DNA from: Sphingomonas sp. S-NIH.Pt15_0812
GTDB taxonomy: Bacteria; Pseudomonadota; Alphaproteobacteria; Sphingomonadales; Sphingomonadaceae
Assembly: GCF_003951315.1 (NCBI RefSeq)
Contig: NZ_QLJH01000007.1
Coordinates: 62,001 to 126,000, forward strand
DNA: 64,000 nucleotides
Reading direction: 5' to 3'
In this document: positions 43,819 to 54,587 of the stretch, one piece after another
Numbering within the stretch: position 1 is the first letter of the stretch
Layout of the letters: the number at the start of each line of letters is the position of its first letter
Notes under the pieces: generated by a model
Database searches by the model: none
Seen by the model: the letters and a program-made list of their open reading frames with translations, nothing else
What the model was told of the DNA's origin: nothing
Position numbers and translations under genes: made by a program

Positions 43819-44604
43819 ATGCCCGTCCGCCTGTCGATCACCGTCGATCTCGATTATGGCCTGCCCGAGCCGGCCGATGTGCTGCTCCAGATCGCGGCGG
43901 CGGCCTTGCCCGACCAGTGGATCGAGGCCGAACGGCTGGACGTCTGGTCCGACCTGCCGCTGGCCGCCGTGCCGGGCGAGGAGGGGATCGGCCAGCGCTG
44001 CTGGTCGCATGCGGTCGGCCGCTTCACCGCGCGCTATGCGGCGACCGTGGTGGTGGATCGCCTGGTCCGCCCCCTCCACCATCTGCCGCCGACGGCCGTG
44101 CGGCACCTGCCGGGCGCGGTGGTCGGCTATCTGATGCCGAGCCGCTATTGCCCCTCCGACAAGCTGGAGGGTTTCGTGCGGTCCGAGTTCGCGGGCTTGA
44201 GCGGTGGTCCCCTGGCCGCCGCACTGGCCGAGTGGACCGCACGCTCGCTTCGCTACAGTTCGAACGGCAGCACCGGCACGACGACGGCGCTCGATACCTT
44301 CGCCAGCCGGGAAGGGGTGTGTCGCGATTATGCGCATCTGCTCGTCACGCTCGCCCGGGCCGCGGAGATCCCGGCGCGGTGCGTCGCTGCCTATGCGCCC
44401 GACGTGACACCGCCGGACTTCCATGCGGTGGCGGAGCTGTGGCTGGATGGCGGCTGGCATCTGGTCGACGCGACCGGCATGGCCGATCCCTCGGAGACCG
44501 CGCGCATCTGTATCGGCCGCGATGCCACCGACATCGCTTTCATGACCGTGTTCGGCGCCGCGCAACTGATCGAGCAACGCGTCCGGGTCGAGCGGCTCGG
44601 CTGA
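43819..44604 (+). CDS. Transglutaminase-like cysteine protein
   Basis: A 261-residue transglutaminase-fold protein. The catalytic triad is visible: C168 in REGVCRDYAHLLV, H202 in PPDFHAVAELWLD and D217 in GGWHLVDATGM. An N-terminal beta domain of ~100 residues, as in bacterial transglutaminase-like hydrolases, precedes it. It has no signal peptide or membrane segment, so it is probably cytosolic. ATG 43819 is preferred; an in-frame ATG at 43795 falls on the terminator U-tract of the gene before. The substrate is unknown; a protease or peptide cross-linking role is possible. It precedes a small acidic gene by 91 bp. Confidence 0.88.
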   Translation: MPVRLSITVDLDYGLPEPADVLLQIAAAALPDQWIEAERLDVWSDLPLAAVPGEEGIGQRCWSHAVGRFTARYAATVVVDRLVRPLHHLPPTAVRHLPGAVVGYLMPSRYCPSDKLEGFVRSEFAGLSGGPLAAALAEWTARSLRYSSNGSTGTTTALDTFASREGVCRDYAHLLVTLARAAEIPARCVAAYAPDVTPPDFHAVAELWLDGGWHLVDATGMADPSETARICIGRDATDIAFMTVFGAAQLIEQRVRVERLG

Positions 44605-44695
44605 GGCGCATTCGCCTTCATCTGGATCATGGCGGCAGGAACGCGCCGCGACACCGCTCGTTCTGTTGGCGGAACGGACATGTGGGAGAGCCGAT

Positions 44696-44989
44696 ATGAA
44701 TGCCATCGACGATCGCGCGCTCGACAGCCTGTCGGTCGCGCCGGATGCCCCCGATGCGGGCAACCAGGGCCGCGATCCCCGTCAGGATGCGGGGCAGGAC
44801 AAGTCGATCACCAAGCGCTTGCAGAAGAACCCCGACAGCGTCGACGCCCGTCTCGACAACGGCCTGGACGAGACGATGGACGGCAGCGACCCCGTCGCCA
44901 TTTCCGAACCCCATGGCGGCGAGCCGGTGCCCTCTTCCGGCTATGACGAAGACGGCGAACGCGCGCGCAAGGACCAGGACAACGCCTGA
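44696..44989 (+). CDS. Small acidic disordered protein
   Basis: A 97-residue hydrophilic protein, very rich in Asp, Glu, Asn, Gln, Ser and Gly with one Lys-containing patch (KSITKRLQKNPDSVDARL). It has no hydrophobic core, no Cys and no recognisable domain. ATG 44696 follows GGGAGAGCCGAT (good ribosome binding site). It is likely a sphingomonad-restricted protein; I cannot assign a function. The 206 bp after it hold no gene and are AT-richer than the surroundings (GTTAACCAACTTGCGCTATTC). Confidence 0.6.
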   Translation: MNAIDDRALDSLSVAPDAPDAGNQGRDPRQDAGQDKSITKRLQKNPDSVDARLDNGLDETMDGSDPVAISEPHGGEPVPSSGYDEDGERARKDQDNA

Positions 44990-45195
44990 TCCCGCCGGCC
45001 CTTAGCCGAATTGTTGCCCTTTGGTGACAGCGTCGGATGCGATGGTTGCGCAGATACGCAGCTCGTCGCATCCGATGTTGCGTTGCGGCAATGTTTTGCG
45101 CAGTTTTCGTGGCGTCGGTCGGATGCCGTTAAGCGGGCTGTTAACCAACTTGCGCTATTCCGGATTGGCGACAGTAGCTGGGCGGGGTAGATATC

Positions 45196-45750
45196 ATGGC
45201 ATCTCGGAGCAGACCGGCAGAAGGCGCGATGGCGCTGGCCGAAATGAAGGAGTTCGCAAGCTTTCCAGCCGCGACGCAGCGCTACATCCGACGCTCGCTG
45301 GATATCGGACTGGACCGCGACGATGCGATGAGCCGCTGGTCGCGCGACGTGGTCGAGGCCGCCTCGATCCGGGCGCAGGCGCGGCTCTATCGCGCGCTCC
45401 CCGAACTGCGCGAGCGGGTGCCCGACGATAGCGGCCTGGAGGCGGTCGAGCCGTTCCTCGCGCCACTGGTCACGGTCGTCGCGTTCGATCTGGGGCAGGG
45501 GCGACTCACGACCTTCTCGGCGGTGCGGTTCCTCTACGAGCGGTTGATCGGGGCCGAGTCGCGTCCCTGGCTGCCGGCGGCGTTCTGCGCGGCGGCGGCG
45601 CTGCCGCATCTTCACCCCGACAATCGCCGGTCGCTGCTACAATCGATCAGCGAGGCGGCGGCGACCGCATCGGGCTGGTCGAACCGTCAGCCGAGCTTCT
45701 TTCCGCATTGGGTGGAAAAGGTCGAGGGCGGCCAGTCGCTCGCCAACTGA
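45196..45750 (+). CDS. Conserved hypothetical protein, helical
   Basis: A 184-residue soluble, alpha-helical protein with no Cys pair, no signal peptide and no domain I recognise. Characteristic stretches are FASFPAATQRYIRRSLDIGL, RDVVEAASIRAQARLYRALP and FDLGQGRLTTFSAVRFLYER. Codon use matches its neighbours, so it is a real gene rather than a shadow. ATG 45196 is not well supported; ATG 45229, after AGAAGGCGCG, is a good alternative and gives 173 residues. The 205 bp upstream hold no gene and could contain its promoter. It converges on the extensin-like gene. Confidence 0.6.
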   Translation: MASRSRPAEGAMALAEMKEFASFPAATQRYIRRSLDIGLDRDDAMSRWSRDVVEAASIRAQARLYRALPELRERVPDDSGLEAVEPFLAPLVTVVAFDLGQGRLTTFSAVRFLYERLIGAESRPWLPAAFCAAAALPHLHPDNRRSLLQSISEAAATASGWSNRQPSFFPHWVEKVEGGQSLAN

Positions 45751-45773
45751 TCACTTACTCGAATGGCGCGTCG

Positions 45774-46505
45774 TCAGCGACAGGCGCGCCAGCCCCGTGC
45801 GCCGTGCGCCGCCTGGTCGAGATGGAGATGGTCGCGGTGCGCGGCATTATAGTCCGGTGACAGGGTGGTCGCGAACAGGTCGCACGCCCCGTCGCGCACC
45901 GCGTGGAGGAAGCGGGCGGCAGGCGCATCACCGTTCCAGTCTTTCACCACGCTGATCGAGCGGCCATCCGCCAGTTGGAAGCCGGCGATGTCGACCGCAT
46001 TGGCCCGGGCATGTTCGCTCCAATTTCCCTGGTCGCGGCCATAGAGACGCCGGCAACTATAGCTGCCGAAATGCCGGATTGCGACCACCCGGCTTCCCAA
46101 TATCGCCTCCGCTTGAGGCTGCACGATATTCCATTCCCACACCGCCAGAGCGGCCGCCACCGGACAGGAGGTGCCGAGTCCGGCCGGGGCCAGGGCGATC
46201 CGCCGTGCGCCGCCCGCCGTGAAGCGGACCGCATTGTCATAGCCGCACTGGGCGCCATCGGACCGGGGCGGCAATGCGGTATAGCGCACGCCCGCCTTAT
46301 CGAGCAGCGCGCCACAGGCCGGAGCGTCTTCGGTCAACGCGGTCAGCTTGCGACCGGTGAACAGCCCGACCGGCGCCCCGAGGTCGAGCGGCGTCCATGG
46401 CAGGTCCTGGGGCCGCCCGCGCAACGCTGCCCAGAGCAGGAAGGCCAGTGACAGCAGGAGGCCGCCCAGGATCACGACGCCCGCGATCCGTCGCAGCGCC
46501 CGCAT
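45774..46505 (-). CDS. Extensin-like (LAS-type) periplasmic peptidase-fold protein
   Basis: A 243-residue extensin-like C-terminal domain protein, N-terminally anchored by one membrane helix (IAGVVILGGLLLSLAFLLWA). The domain motifs are SEHARANAVDIAGFQLADGR and NAAHRDHLHLDQAAHG, matching the H-x(n)-D ... H-x-H pattern of zinc-dependent LAS peptidases such as peptidoglycan carboxypeptidases. Two cysteine pairs (ACGALL/DGAQCGY, TSCPV and YSCRRLYGR) may form disulfides in the periplasm. A role in peptidoglycan or matrix cleavage is plausible but not shown. It overlaps the Nudix gene end by one base (TGATG), so both are coupled. Confidence 0.8.
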   Translation of the reverse strand: MRALRRIAGVVILGGLLLSLAFLLWAALRGRPQDLPWTPLDLGAPVGLFTGRKLTALTEDAPACGALLDKAGVRYTALPPRSDGAQCGYDNAVRFTAGGARRIALAPAGLGTSCPVAAALAVWEWNIVQPQAEAILGSRVVAIRHFGSYSCRRLYGRDQGNWSEHARANAVDIAGFQLADGRSISVVKDWNGDAPAARFLHAVRDGACDLFATTLSPDYNAAHRDHLHLDQAAHGARGWRACR

Positions 46506-47287
46506 CAGCCGCGCACCGCCGCCGCGAAGGGCTCGGCGCAGATCGGATAGCCGGCATCGTCGGGAATGCAGAGCCAGGCACGGCCGTCGCGCTGCTCGAC
46601 TCGCGGGGTGATGGCGCGCACCGGGTGCCGCGCCGCGTCCGCCACCGCCGCATCGAAATCGGCGAAGCGCGCCAGGCGCTCCAGATTGCGGCGGGTCGGA
46701 TAGATGATCGCGGCCCGCCCCGCATCGGCCTCGGCGAGCAGGTCGGCGGCACTGATCCAGACCAGCCGGACGTTTTCGCTATGATCGACGGTTGGGGCGG
46801 GGGCATCGGCCGGAAGCGTGGCGAGATAGAAGCGGGCGTCGAAGACGCGTGACAGGCCATGCTCCTCGGTCGGCTCCGGCCGCCAGCGCGCGAACGGGAT
46901 CAGGACCGACAGATCGAGTTCCAGCCCGGCGTCGTCCAGCAGCGTGTCGAAGGGCGTACCGGCATGGAGCCGTTGGCGCATCACCGCCACCAAGTCGGGA
47001 TCGGCGCCGAAGCCGATCGCTAGACCGGTTTCCTCCAGCGTCTCGCGGATCGCCGCGACTCGGGCGGCGGCTTCGTCTTGGACAAGGTCCGGGACGCGCT
47101 CGGCGAGACGATGGTCGCCGGGATCGACCCGCCCGCCGGGAAAGACCATCGCGCCGCCGGCAAAGGCCAAGGTGGCGGCGCGTTCGACCATCAGCAATTC
47201 GGGTGGGCCGTCGCCTCGGGGTCGCATGATGACGATGGTCGCGGCGGGGATCGCATTGGCAGGAGAAGGCATGGCATCAGTCACCAT
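46505..47287 (-). CDS. Nudix hydrolase with an extended Nudix box
   Basis: A 260-residue Nudix-fold pyrophosphatase. The Nudix box is stretched: GGAMVFPGGRVDPGDHRLAE ... RETLEETGL, with the REUXEEXGU half fully present (R81, E82, E85, E86, G88) but the insertion between the Gly pair and it longer than the classic 5-x-7 spacing. Such insertions occur in NUDT19-like and some CoA-type Nudix hydrolases, so the substrate may be an acyl-CoA, but the assignment is weak. ATG 47287 (MVTDAM) or ATG 47272 are possible starts. It is coupled to the extensin-like gene. Its promoter must lie upstream in the 126 bp before tRNA-Trp. Confidence 0.8.
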   Translation of the reverse strand: MVTDAMPSPANAIPAATIVIMRPRGDGPPELLMVERAATLAFAGGAMVFPGGRVDPGDHRLAERVPDLVQDEAAARVAAIRETLEETGLAIGFGADPDLVAVMRQRLHAGTPFDTLLDDAGLELDLSVLIPFARWRPEPTEEHGLSRVFDARFYLATLPADAPAPTVDHSENVRLVWISAADLLAEADAGRAAIIYPTRRNLERLARFADFDAAVADAARHPVRAITPRVEQRDGRAWLCIPDDAGYPICAEPFAAAVRG

Positions 47288-47413
47288 GATCGAACGCCCA
47301 AGTCGAGCCGATGGCGTCATGGGGATCGCCTTGTGGCTCGCCGCGCAGCCAGACGCGAAAAACGCCGCAACGCAAAGGCGTCCGGCGTCGGATGGATAAC
47401 TGCAATCGGGAAG

Positions 47414-47490
47414 TGGCAGGGGAGCTCGGATTCGAACCGAGGGCCTTCGGTTTTGGAGACCGACGCTCTAACCAGCTGAGCTACACCCCT
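47414..47490 (-). tRNA. tRNA-Trp (anticodon CCA)
   Basis: The minus strand reads AGGGGTGTAGCTCAGCTGGT... with D-arm GCTC/GAGC, anticodon stem-loop TCGGT-CTCCAAA-ACCGA (anticodon CCA), T-arm CTCGG-TTCGAAT-CCGAG and acceptor pairing AGGGGTG/CTCCCCT with one U-U mismatch at 6-67. The discriminator is G73 and the 3' CCA is encoded (47414-47416). It is a single-copy-looking tRNA upstream of and opposite to rpsL. Confidence 0.97.
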
Positions 47491-47502
47491 GTGCGGTGGC
47501 GG

Positions 47503-47531
47503 GCATTAGCGCCACGGCGGGGGTGATGCAA
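47503..47531 (-). promoter_or_regulatory. Promoter of tRNA-Trp
   Basis: On the minus strand TTGCAT (47531-47526), 17 bp spacer, TAATGC (47508-47503). It lies 12 bp upstream of the tRNA 5' end, the normal distance for a sigma-70 promoter of a stable RNA gene. Confidence 0.7.
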
Positions 47532-47570
47532 GCGGCTTCTTCACGCGATGTGAAGGGGGAGGTCGGGCGG

Positions 47571-47599
47571 TTGACCCGGCGGCACGGCTTCCGTATAGG
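47571..47599 (+). promoter_or_regulatory. Promoter of the rpsL operon
   Basis: TTGACC (47571-47576), a 17-bp spacer and TATAGG (47594-47599). A start near 47606 would give a leader of about 150 nt before rpsL ATG 47754. This is the only good sigma-70 promoter seen ahead of the ribosomal gene block. Confidence 0.7.
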
Positions 47600-47662
47600 G
47601 CGCGCCTGTTTTCGGGGACTCCGGTTCCGGAAGGCACGCTTGAACATTGCTGGAATGAAAAC

Positions 47663-47704
47663 GAGCCTTGGGCCCCCCGATGGTGCGCTCCTGGGCTCCT
47701 TTTG
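47663..47704 (+). promoter_or_regulatory. Terminator-like hairpin in the rpsL leader
   Basis: GAGCC (47663-47667) can pair with GGCTC (47694-47698) plus three further pairs across one mismatch, then CTTTTGTATTCT follows. The stem is short and imperfect; it could be an attenuator or a chance structure, 50 nt before the rpsL start. Confidence 0.35.
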
Positions 47705-47753
47705 TATTCTGGATGGCTCCAGCAAAGTAACCACTTGAAAGGTGAAGGCTTCA

Positions 47754-48125
47754 ATGCCCACGATCAACCAGCTGGTCCGCAAGGGCCGCGAGCCGCAGAA
47801 GGCCAAGTCCAAGGTCCCTGCGATGGAGCAGAACCCGCAAAAGCGTGGCGTCTGCACCCGCGTCTATACGACGACCCCGAAGAAGCCGAACTCGGCACTG
47901 CGCAAGGTGGCCAAGGTTCGCCTGACCAACCAGCGCGAAGTCATTTCGTACATCCCGGGCGAAGGCCACAACCTGCAGGAGCACTCGGTGGTCCTGATCC
48001 GTGGTGGCCGCGTGCGCGACCTTCCCGGCGTGCGCTACCACGTGCTGCGCGGCGTTCTCGACACGCAGGGCGTGAAGGATCGCAAGCAGTCCCGCTCCAA
48101 GTACGGCGCCAAGCGTCCGAAGTAA
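47754..48125 (+). CDS. rpsL: 30S ribosomal protein S12
   Basis: Decoding-centre protein of the small subunit, 123 residues, the usual length. [20 protein letters not shown] at the N-terminus and the conserved loop [20 protein letters not shown] are unmistakable; K43 and K88-type positions associated with streptomycin resistance read as wild type ([18 protein letters not shown]), and the methylthiolated Asp lies in [16 protein letters not shown] 47754 begins the str operon; a good promoter lies about 155 bp upstream. rpsG follows after a 49-bp gap. The leader between promoter and start contains a terminator-like hairpin. Confidence 0.99.
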   Translation: MPTINQLVRKGREPQKAKSKVPAMEQNPQKRGVCTRVYTTTPKKPNSALRKVAKVRLTNQREVISYIPGEGHNLQEHSVVLIRGGRVRDLPGVRYHVLRGVLDTQGVKDRKQSRSKYGAKRPK

Positions 48126-48174
48126 GCCGGTCACGCTGCTGACCACCCAAGGCTGAAGTTAGAAGGAAGAAGAA

Positions 48175-48645
48175 ATGGCACGTCGTCGTCGCCCCGAGAA
48201 GCGCATCATCCTGCCGGATCCCAAGTTCGGTGATGAGGTCCTCTCCAAGTTCATGAATTCGGTCATGATGGACGGCAAGAAGTCCGTCGCCGAGCTGATC
48301 GTCTATGGTGCCCTGGAAACCGTCGAAGCCCGCGCCAAGCGCGAGCCGATCGGCGTGTTCCATGACGCGCTCAACAACATCAAGCCGGGCATCGAGGTCC
48401 GTTCGCGCCGCGTCGGCGGTGCGACCTACCAGGTGCCGGTCGAGGTGCGCCCCGAGCGTGCCCAGGCGCTGGCGATCCGCTGGCTGATCACCGCGGCGCG
48501 CAACCGCTCGGAGAACACCATGTCGGCGCGTCTGTCGGGCGAGCTGCTCGACGCCGCCAACAACCGCGGCAACGCGGTGAAGAAGCGCGAAGACACGCAC
48601 CGCATGGCGGAAGCGAACCGCGCCTTCTCGCACTATCGTTGGTAA
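48175..48645 (+). CDS. rpsG: 30S ribosomal protein S7
   Basis: Primary 16S rRNA binding protein that nucleates the 3' head domain; 156 residues, as usual. The sequence [20 protein letters not shown] and [20 protein letters not shown] followed by [20 protein letters not shown] match S7 closely. ATG 48175 follows GAAGGAAGAAGA, a strong ribosome binding site. In E. coli S7 represses translation of its own operon by binding the rpsL-rpsG gap; here that gap is only 49 nt and I see no clear copy of that site. fusA follows after 125 bp with two hairpins. Confidence 0.99.
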   Translation: MARRRRPEKRIILPDPKFGDEVLSKFMNSVMMDGKKSVAELIVYGALETVEARAKREPIGVFHDALNNIKPGIEVRSRRVGGATYQVPVEVRPERAQALAIRWLITAARNRSENTMSARLSGELLDAANNRGNAVKKREDTHRMAEANRAFSHYRW

Positions 48646-48651
48646 GGGCCG

Positions 48652-48691
48652 CGTCGGCGATGGTTCCCCGGAGCTGACGCCGACGGCTTTT
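48652..48691 (+). promoter_or_regulatory. Terminator-like hairpin between rpsG and fusA
   Basis: An 8-bp perfect stem (CGTCGGCG 48652-48659 with CGCCGACG 48678-48685) followed by GCTTTT. It starts 7 bp past the rpsG stop, in the position of a partial terminator that could lower EF-G expression relative to S7. Confidence 0.5.
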
Positions 48692-48716
48692 CACCGGCAG
48701 CAATTGCACCTATATC

Positions 48717-48749
48717 GTGGGGAGCGGGCGTCATTGCCCTGCTCCCCAC
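48717..48749 (+). promoter_or_regulatory. Hairpin just before fusA
   Basis: GTGGGGAGCGGGC (48717-48729) pairs with GCCCTGCTCCCCAC (48736-48749), 13 bp with one bulged base and a 6-nt loop. It ends 21 nt before the fusA ATG and upstream of the AAGGAAGCACC ribosome binding site, so it could tune initiation or protect the mRNA 5' end after processing. Confidence 0.5.
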
Positions 48750-48770
48750 ATCGCTAAGGAAGCACCGATC

Positions 48771-50867
<2,097 letters not shown>

Positions 50868-50881
50868 TTGCCACGCTTCGG

Positions 50882-50912
50882 TCCGGCCGGTCGCTTTCGG
50901 GCGCCGGCCGGA
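50882..50912 (+). promoter_or_regulatory. Strong hairpin between fusA and tuf
   Basis: A 9-bp perfect stem (TCCGGCCGG 50882-50890 with CCGGCCGGA 50904-50912) with a further inner CGC/GCG pairing. It begins 15 bp past the fusA stop. No U-tract follows, so it is more likely an RNA processing or stability element than a terminator. Confidence 0.5.
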
Positions 50913-51005
50913 TGGAAGCACTGGCATTCCGTCCAAACTGTCGTTATGGGGCCGCGTTCGCATGGCCTCGGATGCGGCAGCGGATTCGATTCAGAAGGTA
51001 GGAAA

Positions 51006-52199
<1,194 letters not shown>

Positions 52200-52239
52200 G
52201 CTTTTCACAGCTTAGGCCTGCTTGCAGGTCCGGCCGCCT

Positions 52240-52281
52240 CGTCCCGCCTTGAAAAAGGTGGGGCGGGGCGGTTGCCTTTTT
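52240..52281 (+). terminator. Terminator-like hairpin after tuf
   Basis: CGTCCCGCCTT (52240-52250) pairs with GGGGCGGGGCG (52260-52270), 11 pairs with three G-U wobbles, then GTTGCCTTTTT. It lies 40 bp past the tuf stop and could end the str transcript. Confidence 0.65.
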
Positions 52282-52285
52282 ATGA

Positions 52286-52314
52286 GAGGGGCGCTAGTTG
52301 CGCCTCTTCGTTTT
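52286..52314 (+). promoter_or_regulatory. Second hairpin before rpsJ, attenuator-like
   Basis: A 9-pair stem with two G-U pairs (52286-52294 with 52300-52308, loop TAGTT) followed by CGTTTTC. It is in the S10 leader region, about 60 nt before the rpsJ start. E. coli controls this operon through an L4-sensitive leader; no comparable larger fold is obvious here. Confidence 0.45.
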
Positions 52315-52369
52315 CATCCGCACAGCAAGAGCCCGGCAACGGGCCCGCTCTTTCGCATCGGTAGGGATC

Positions 52370-52678
52370 ATGGACAGCAACATCCGCATTCGCCTGAAGG
52401 CGTTCGACCATCGCGTTCTCGACCAGGCGACCGGCGACATCGCCGACACCGCGCGCCGCACCGGCGCGCTCATCCGCGGTCCGATTCCGCTTCCGACGCG
52501 CATCGAGAAGTTCACGGTGAACCGTGGACCGCACATCGACAAGAAGTCGCGCGAGCAGTTCGAGGTCCGCACCTACAAGCGCATGCTCGACATCGTGCAG
52601 CCGACCCCGCAGACCGTCGACGCGCTGATGAAGCTCGACCTCGCGGCCGGCGTTGACGTCGAGATCAAGCTGGCCTAA
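52370..52678 (+). CDS. rpsJ: 30S ribosomal protein S10
   Basis: Small-subunit head protein that also serves as NusE in antitermination, 102 residues. N-terminal [20 protein letters not shown] and the loop [26 protein letters not shown] region (read as [17 protein letters not shown]) are typical. ATG 52370 follows GGTAGGGATC. It starts the S10 gene set; rplC follows after 214 bp, an unusually wide gap, with no gene in it. Because S10/NusE binds NusB and RNA polymerase, the terminator-like hairpins around this operon might be read through by antitermination, but that is inference. Confidence 0.99.
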   Translation: MDSNIRIRLKAFDHRVLDQATGDIADTARRTGALIRGPIPLPTRIEKFTVNRGPHIDKKSREQFEVRTYKRMLDIVQPTPQTVDALMKLDLAAGVDVEIKLA

Positions 52679-52892
52679 GGGGCCATTGCGCCGCGGTTGA
52701 CTCCGGTCCCGCGGCGTTCTCGCATTTTGAGATACCGCTGGTGGCCTAGGCCGCCGGGTCAGCGTCTCCCGTCATGTTCTTGCGCTCACGGCAAGAGGAC
52801 AACCAGCCCGGGACGGGGGCACGCTTCGCATTTCCGGGCTGACACGCATGGGTGGAATGGGTCTGCCTGTGCCTCTGTGAGGAGTGTTGGTC

Positions 52893-53648
52893 ATGCGTAC
52901 CGGCGTGATCGCGAAGAAGATGGGGATGACCCGCCTGTTCCAGGAAGACGGTCGGCACGTGCCGGTCACCGTTCTTCAGCTGGACGGGCTGCAGGTCGTG
53001 TCCCGCCGCGAGATGAATACCGACGGCTATACCGCCGTCCAGCTTGGCGCGGGTAGCGCCAAGGCCAAGAACGTCGCCAAGCCGCAGCGCGGCCATTTCG
53101 GCAAGGCCGAGGTGGAGCCGAAGGCGGTCCTGGCCGAGTTCCGCGTCAGCGAGGACAATCTCCTCGACGTCGGCGCCGAGCTGTCGGCCGACCACTTCGT
53201 TGCCGGCCAGCTGGTCGACATCCAGGGTCGCACCCAGGGCAAGGGTTTCGCCGGCGCCATGAAGCGCTGGAACTTCGGCGGTCTGCGCGCGACGCACGGC
53301 GTCTCGGTCAGCCACCGTTCGCACGGTTCGACGGGTAACCGCCAGGATCCGGGCCGCGTCTTCAAGAACAAGAAGATGGCCGGTCACATGGGCGACCGTA
53401 ACCGCACCCAGCAGAATCTTGAAGTCGTCGGCACCGATGTCGAGCGCGGCCTGATCTTCGTGAAGGGCTCGGTGCCCGGTTCGAAGGGTGGCTGGCTGTT
53501 CGTCAAGGACGCGGTCAAGGTGAAGGCGCACGCCGATGCGCCGTATCCGGCCGGCCTCAAGGCCGTCGCCAGCAACAACAATGCGCCTGCCGAGACGCCC
53601 GCCGAGACTGCGGCCGCTCCCGAGGCCACCGAAGGCCAGGAGGGCTAA
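52893..53648 (+). CDS. rplC: 50S ribosomal protein L3
   Basis: Large-subunit protein near the peptidyl-transferase centre, 251 residues, somewhat longer than E. coli L3 (209). [20 protein letters not shown] and [20 protein letters not shown] followed by [20 protein letters not shown] are typical; the methylated Gln lies in NRQDPGRVF. The last ~30 residues ([20 protein letters not shown]) are an Ala/Glu/Pro-rich, acidic tail beyond the family core. ATG 52893 follows GTGAGGAGTGTTGGTC. rplD follows after three bases. The gap before it (52679-52892) carries only short stems. Confidence 0.99.
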   Translation: MRTGVIAKKMGMTRLFQEDGRHVPVTVLQLDGLQVVSRREMNTDGYTAVQLGAGSAKAKNVAKPQRGHFGKAEVEPKAVLAEFRVSEDNLLDVGAELSADHFVAGQLVDIQGRTQGKGFAGAMKRWNFGGLRATHGVSVSHRSHGSTGNRQDPGRVFKNKKMAGHMGDRNRTQQNLEVVGTDVERGLIFVKGSVPGSKGGWLFVKDAVKVKAHADAPYPAGLKAVASNNNAPAETPAETAAAPEATEGQEG

Positions 53649-53651
53649 ACA

Positions 53652-54278
53652 GTGAAGGTCAAGGTTCAGTCCTTTGCCGGCACCGACGCCGCGGACATCG
53701 AGCTCAACGACGAGGTCTTCGGCCTCGATCCGCGCGCCGATATCCTGCACCGCGTGGTGACCTGGCAGCTCGAGAAGCGTCGCGCGACCGCGCGCGGCAC
53801 CCGCGAGCGTGCGGACGTCGCCCGTACGGGCAAGAAGCTGGGTCGCCAGAAGGGCGGCGGTGTCGCCCGTCACGGCGATCGTCGCGCTCCGGTGTTCATC
53901 GGCGGTGGTAAGGCGCACGGCGCCCGCGTCCGCGACTTCAATCCCTCGCTGAACAAGAAGGTTCGCGCGCTGGGTCTGAAGATGGCGCTGTCGAGCCATG
54001 CCAAGGCCGGCTCGCTGATCGTCATGGATGCGCTCACGGTCGACGGCAACAAGACCAAGTCGCTGAAGGGCGATCTGGCCAAGCTGGGCTGGGGCAATCG
54101 CGCGCTGGTCATCGATGGCGATGCCGTCGAGACGAGCTTCGTGCTGGCCGCGGGCAATCTTCGCGAAGTGGACGTGCTGCCGGCGATCGGCGCCAATGTC
54201 TACGACATCATCAAGGCCGACACGCTGGTGCTGACCCGCGCGGCCGTCGAGAAGCTGGAGGCGCGCTTCAATGGCTAA
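53652..54278 (+). CDS. rplD: 50S ribosomal protein L4
   Basis: Large-subunit exit-tunnel protein, 208 residues, starting at GTG 53652. [20 protein letters not shown] at the N-terminus, the tunnel loop [24 protein letters not shown] region and [20 protein letters not shown] are typical; the loop itself reads [20 protein letters not shown]. The use of GTG may reduce its initiation rate. In E. coli L4 represses the S10 operon; whether it does so here is unknown. It overlaps rplW by 8 bases (54271-54278). Confidence 0.99.
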   Translation: MKVKVQSFAGTDAADIELNDEVFGLDPRADILHRVVTWQLEKRRATARGTRERADVARTGKKLGRQKGGGVARHGDRRAPVFIGGGKAHGARVRDFNPSLNKKVRALGLKMALSSHAKAGSLIVMDALTVDGNKTKSLKGDLAKLGWGNRALVIDGDAVETSFVLAAGNLREVDVLPAIGANVYDIIKADTLVLTRAAVEKLEARFNG

Positions 54279-54582
54279 GCCGCAGAACGCTGTCGACATC
54301 CGTCACTATGACGTGATCGTCGCGCCGCACATCACCGAGAAGGCGACCCTGCTCAGCGAGCAGAACGCCGTCGTGTTCAAGGTCGCCAACAGCGCGACCA
54401 AGCCCGAGATCAAGGCCGCCGTCGAGGCGCTCTTCGATGTCAAGGTGCTGAACGTGAACACGATCGTCCAGAAGGGCAAGACCAAGAAGTGGAAGGGCGC
54501 GCCCTACCAGCGGTCGGACATGAAGAAGGCGATCGTCACGCTCGCTGACGGTCAGTCGATCGACGTGACGACGGGGGTCTGA
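54271..54582 (+). CDS. rplW: 50S ribosomal protein L23
   Basis: Tunnel-exit protein that docks SRP and trigger factor, 103 residues. N-terminal [20 protein letters not shown] and [20 protein letters not shown] are typical, and [20 protein letters not shown] is the family's extended loop. ATG 54271 overlaps the rplD stop by 8 bases, so translation is coupled. rplB starts five bases past its stop. The ends of L23 carry no extra tail. Confidence 0.98.
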   Translation: MAKPQNAVDIRHYDVIVAPHITEKATLLSEQNAVVFKVANSATKPEIKAAVEALFDVKVLNVNTIVQKGKTKKWKGAPYQRSDMKKAIVTLADGQSIDVTTGV

Positions 54583-54587
54583 GGATC

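Noticed and set aside
52679..52892. A small gene in the wide rpsJ-rplC gap
   Set aside because: No in-frame start with conserved text is seen; the gap holds only short stems and low-complexity sequence.
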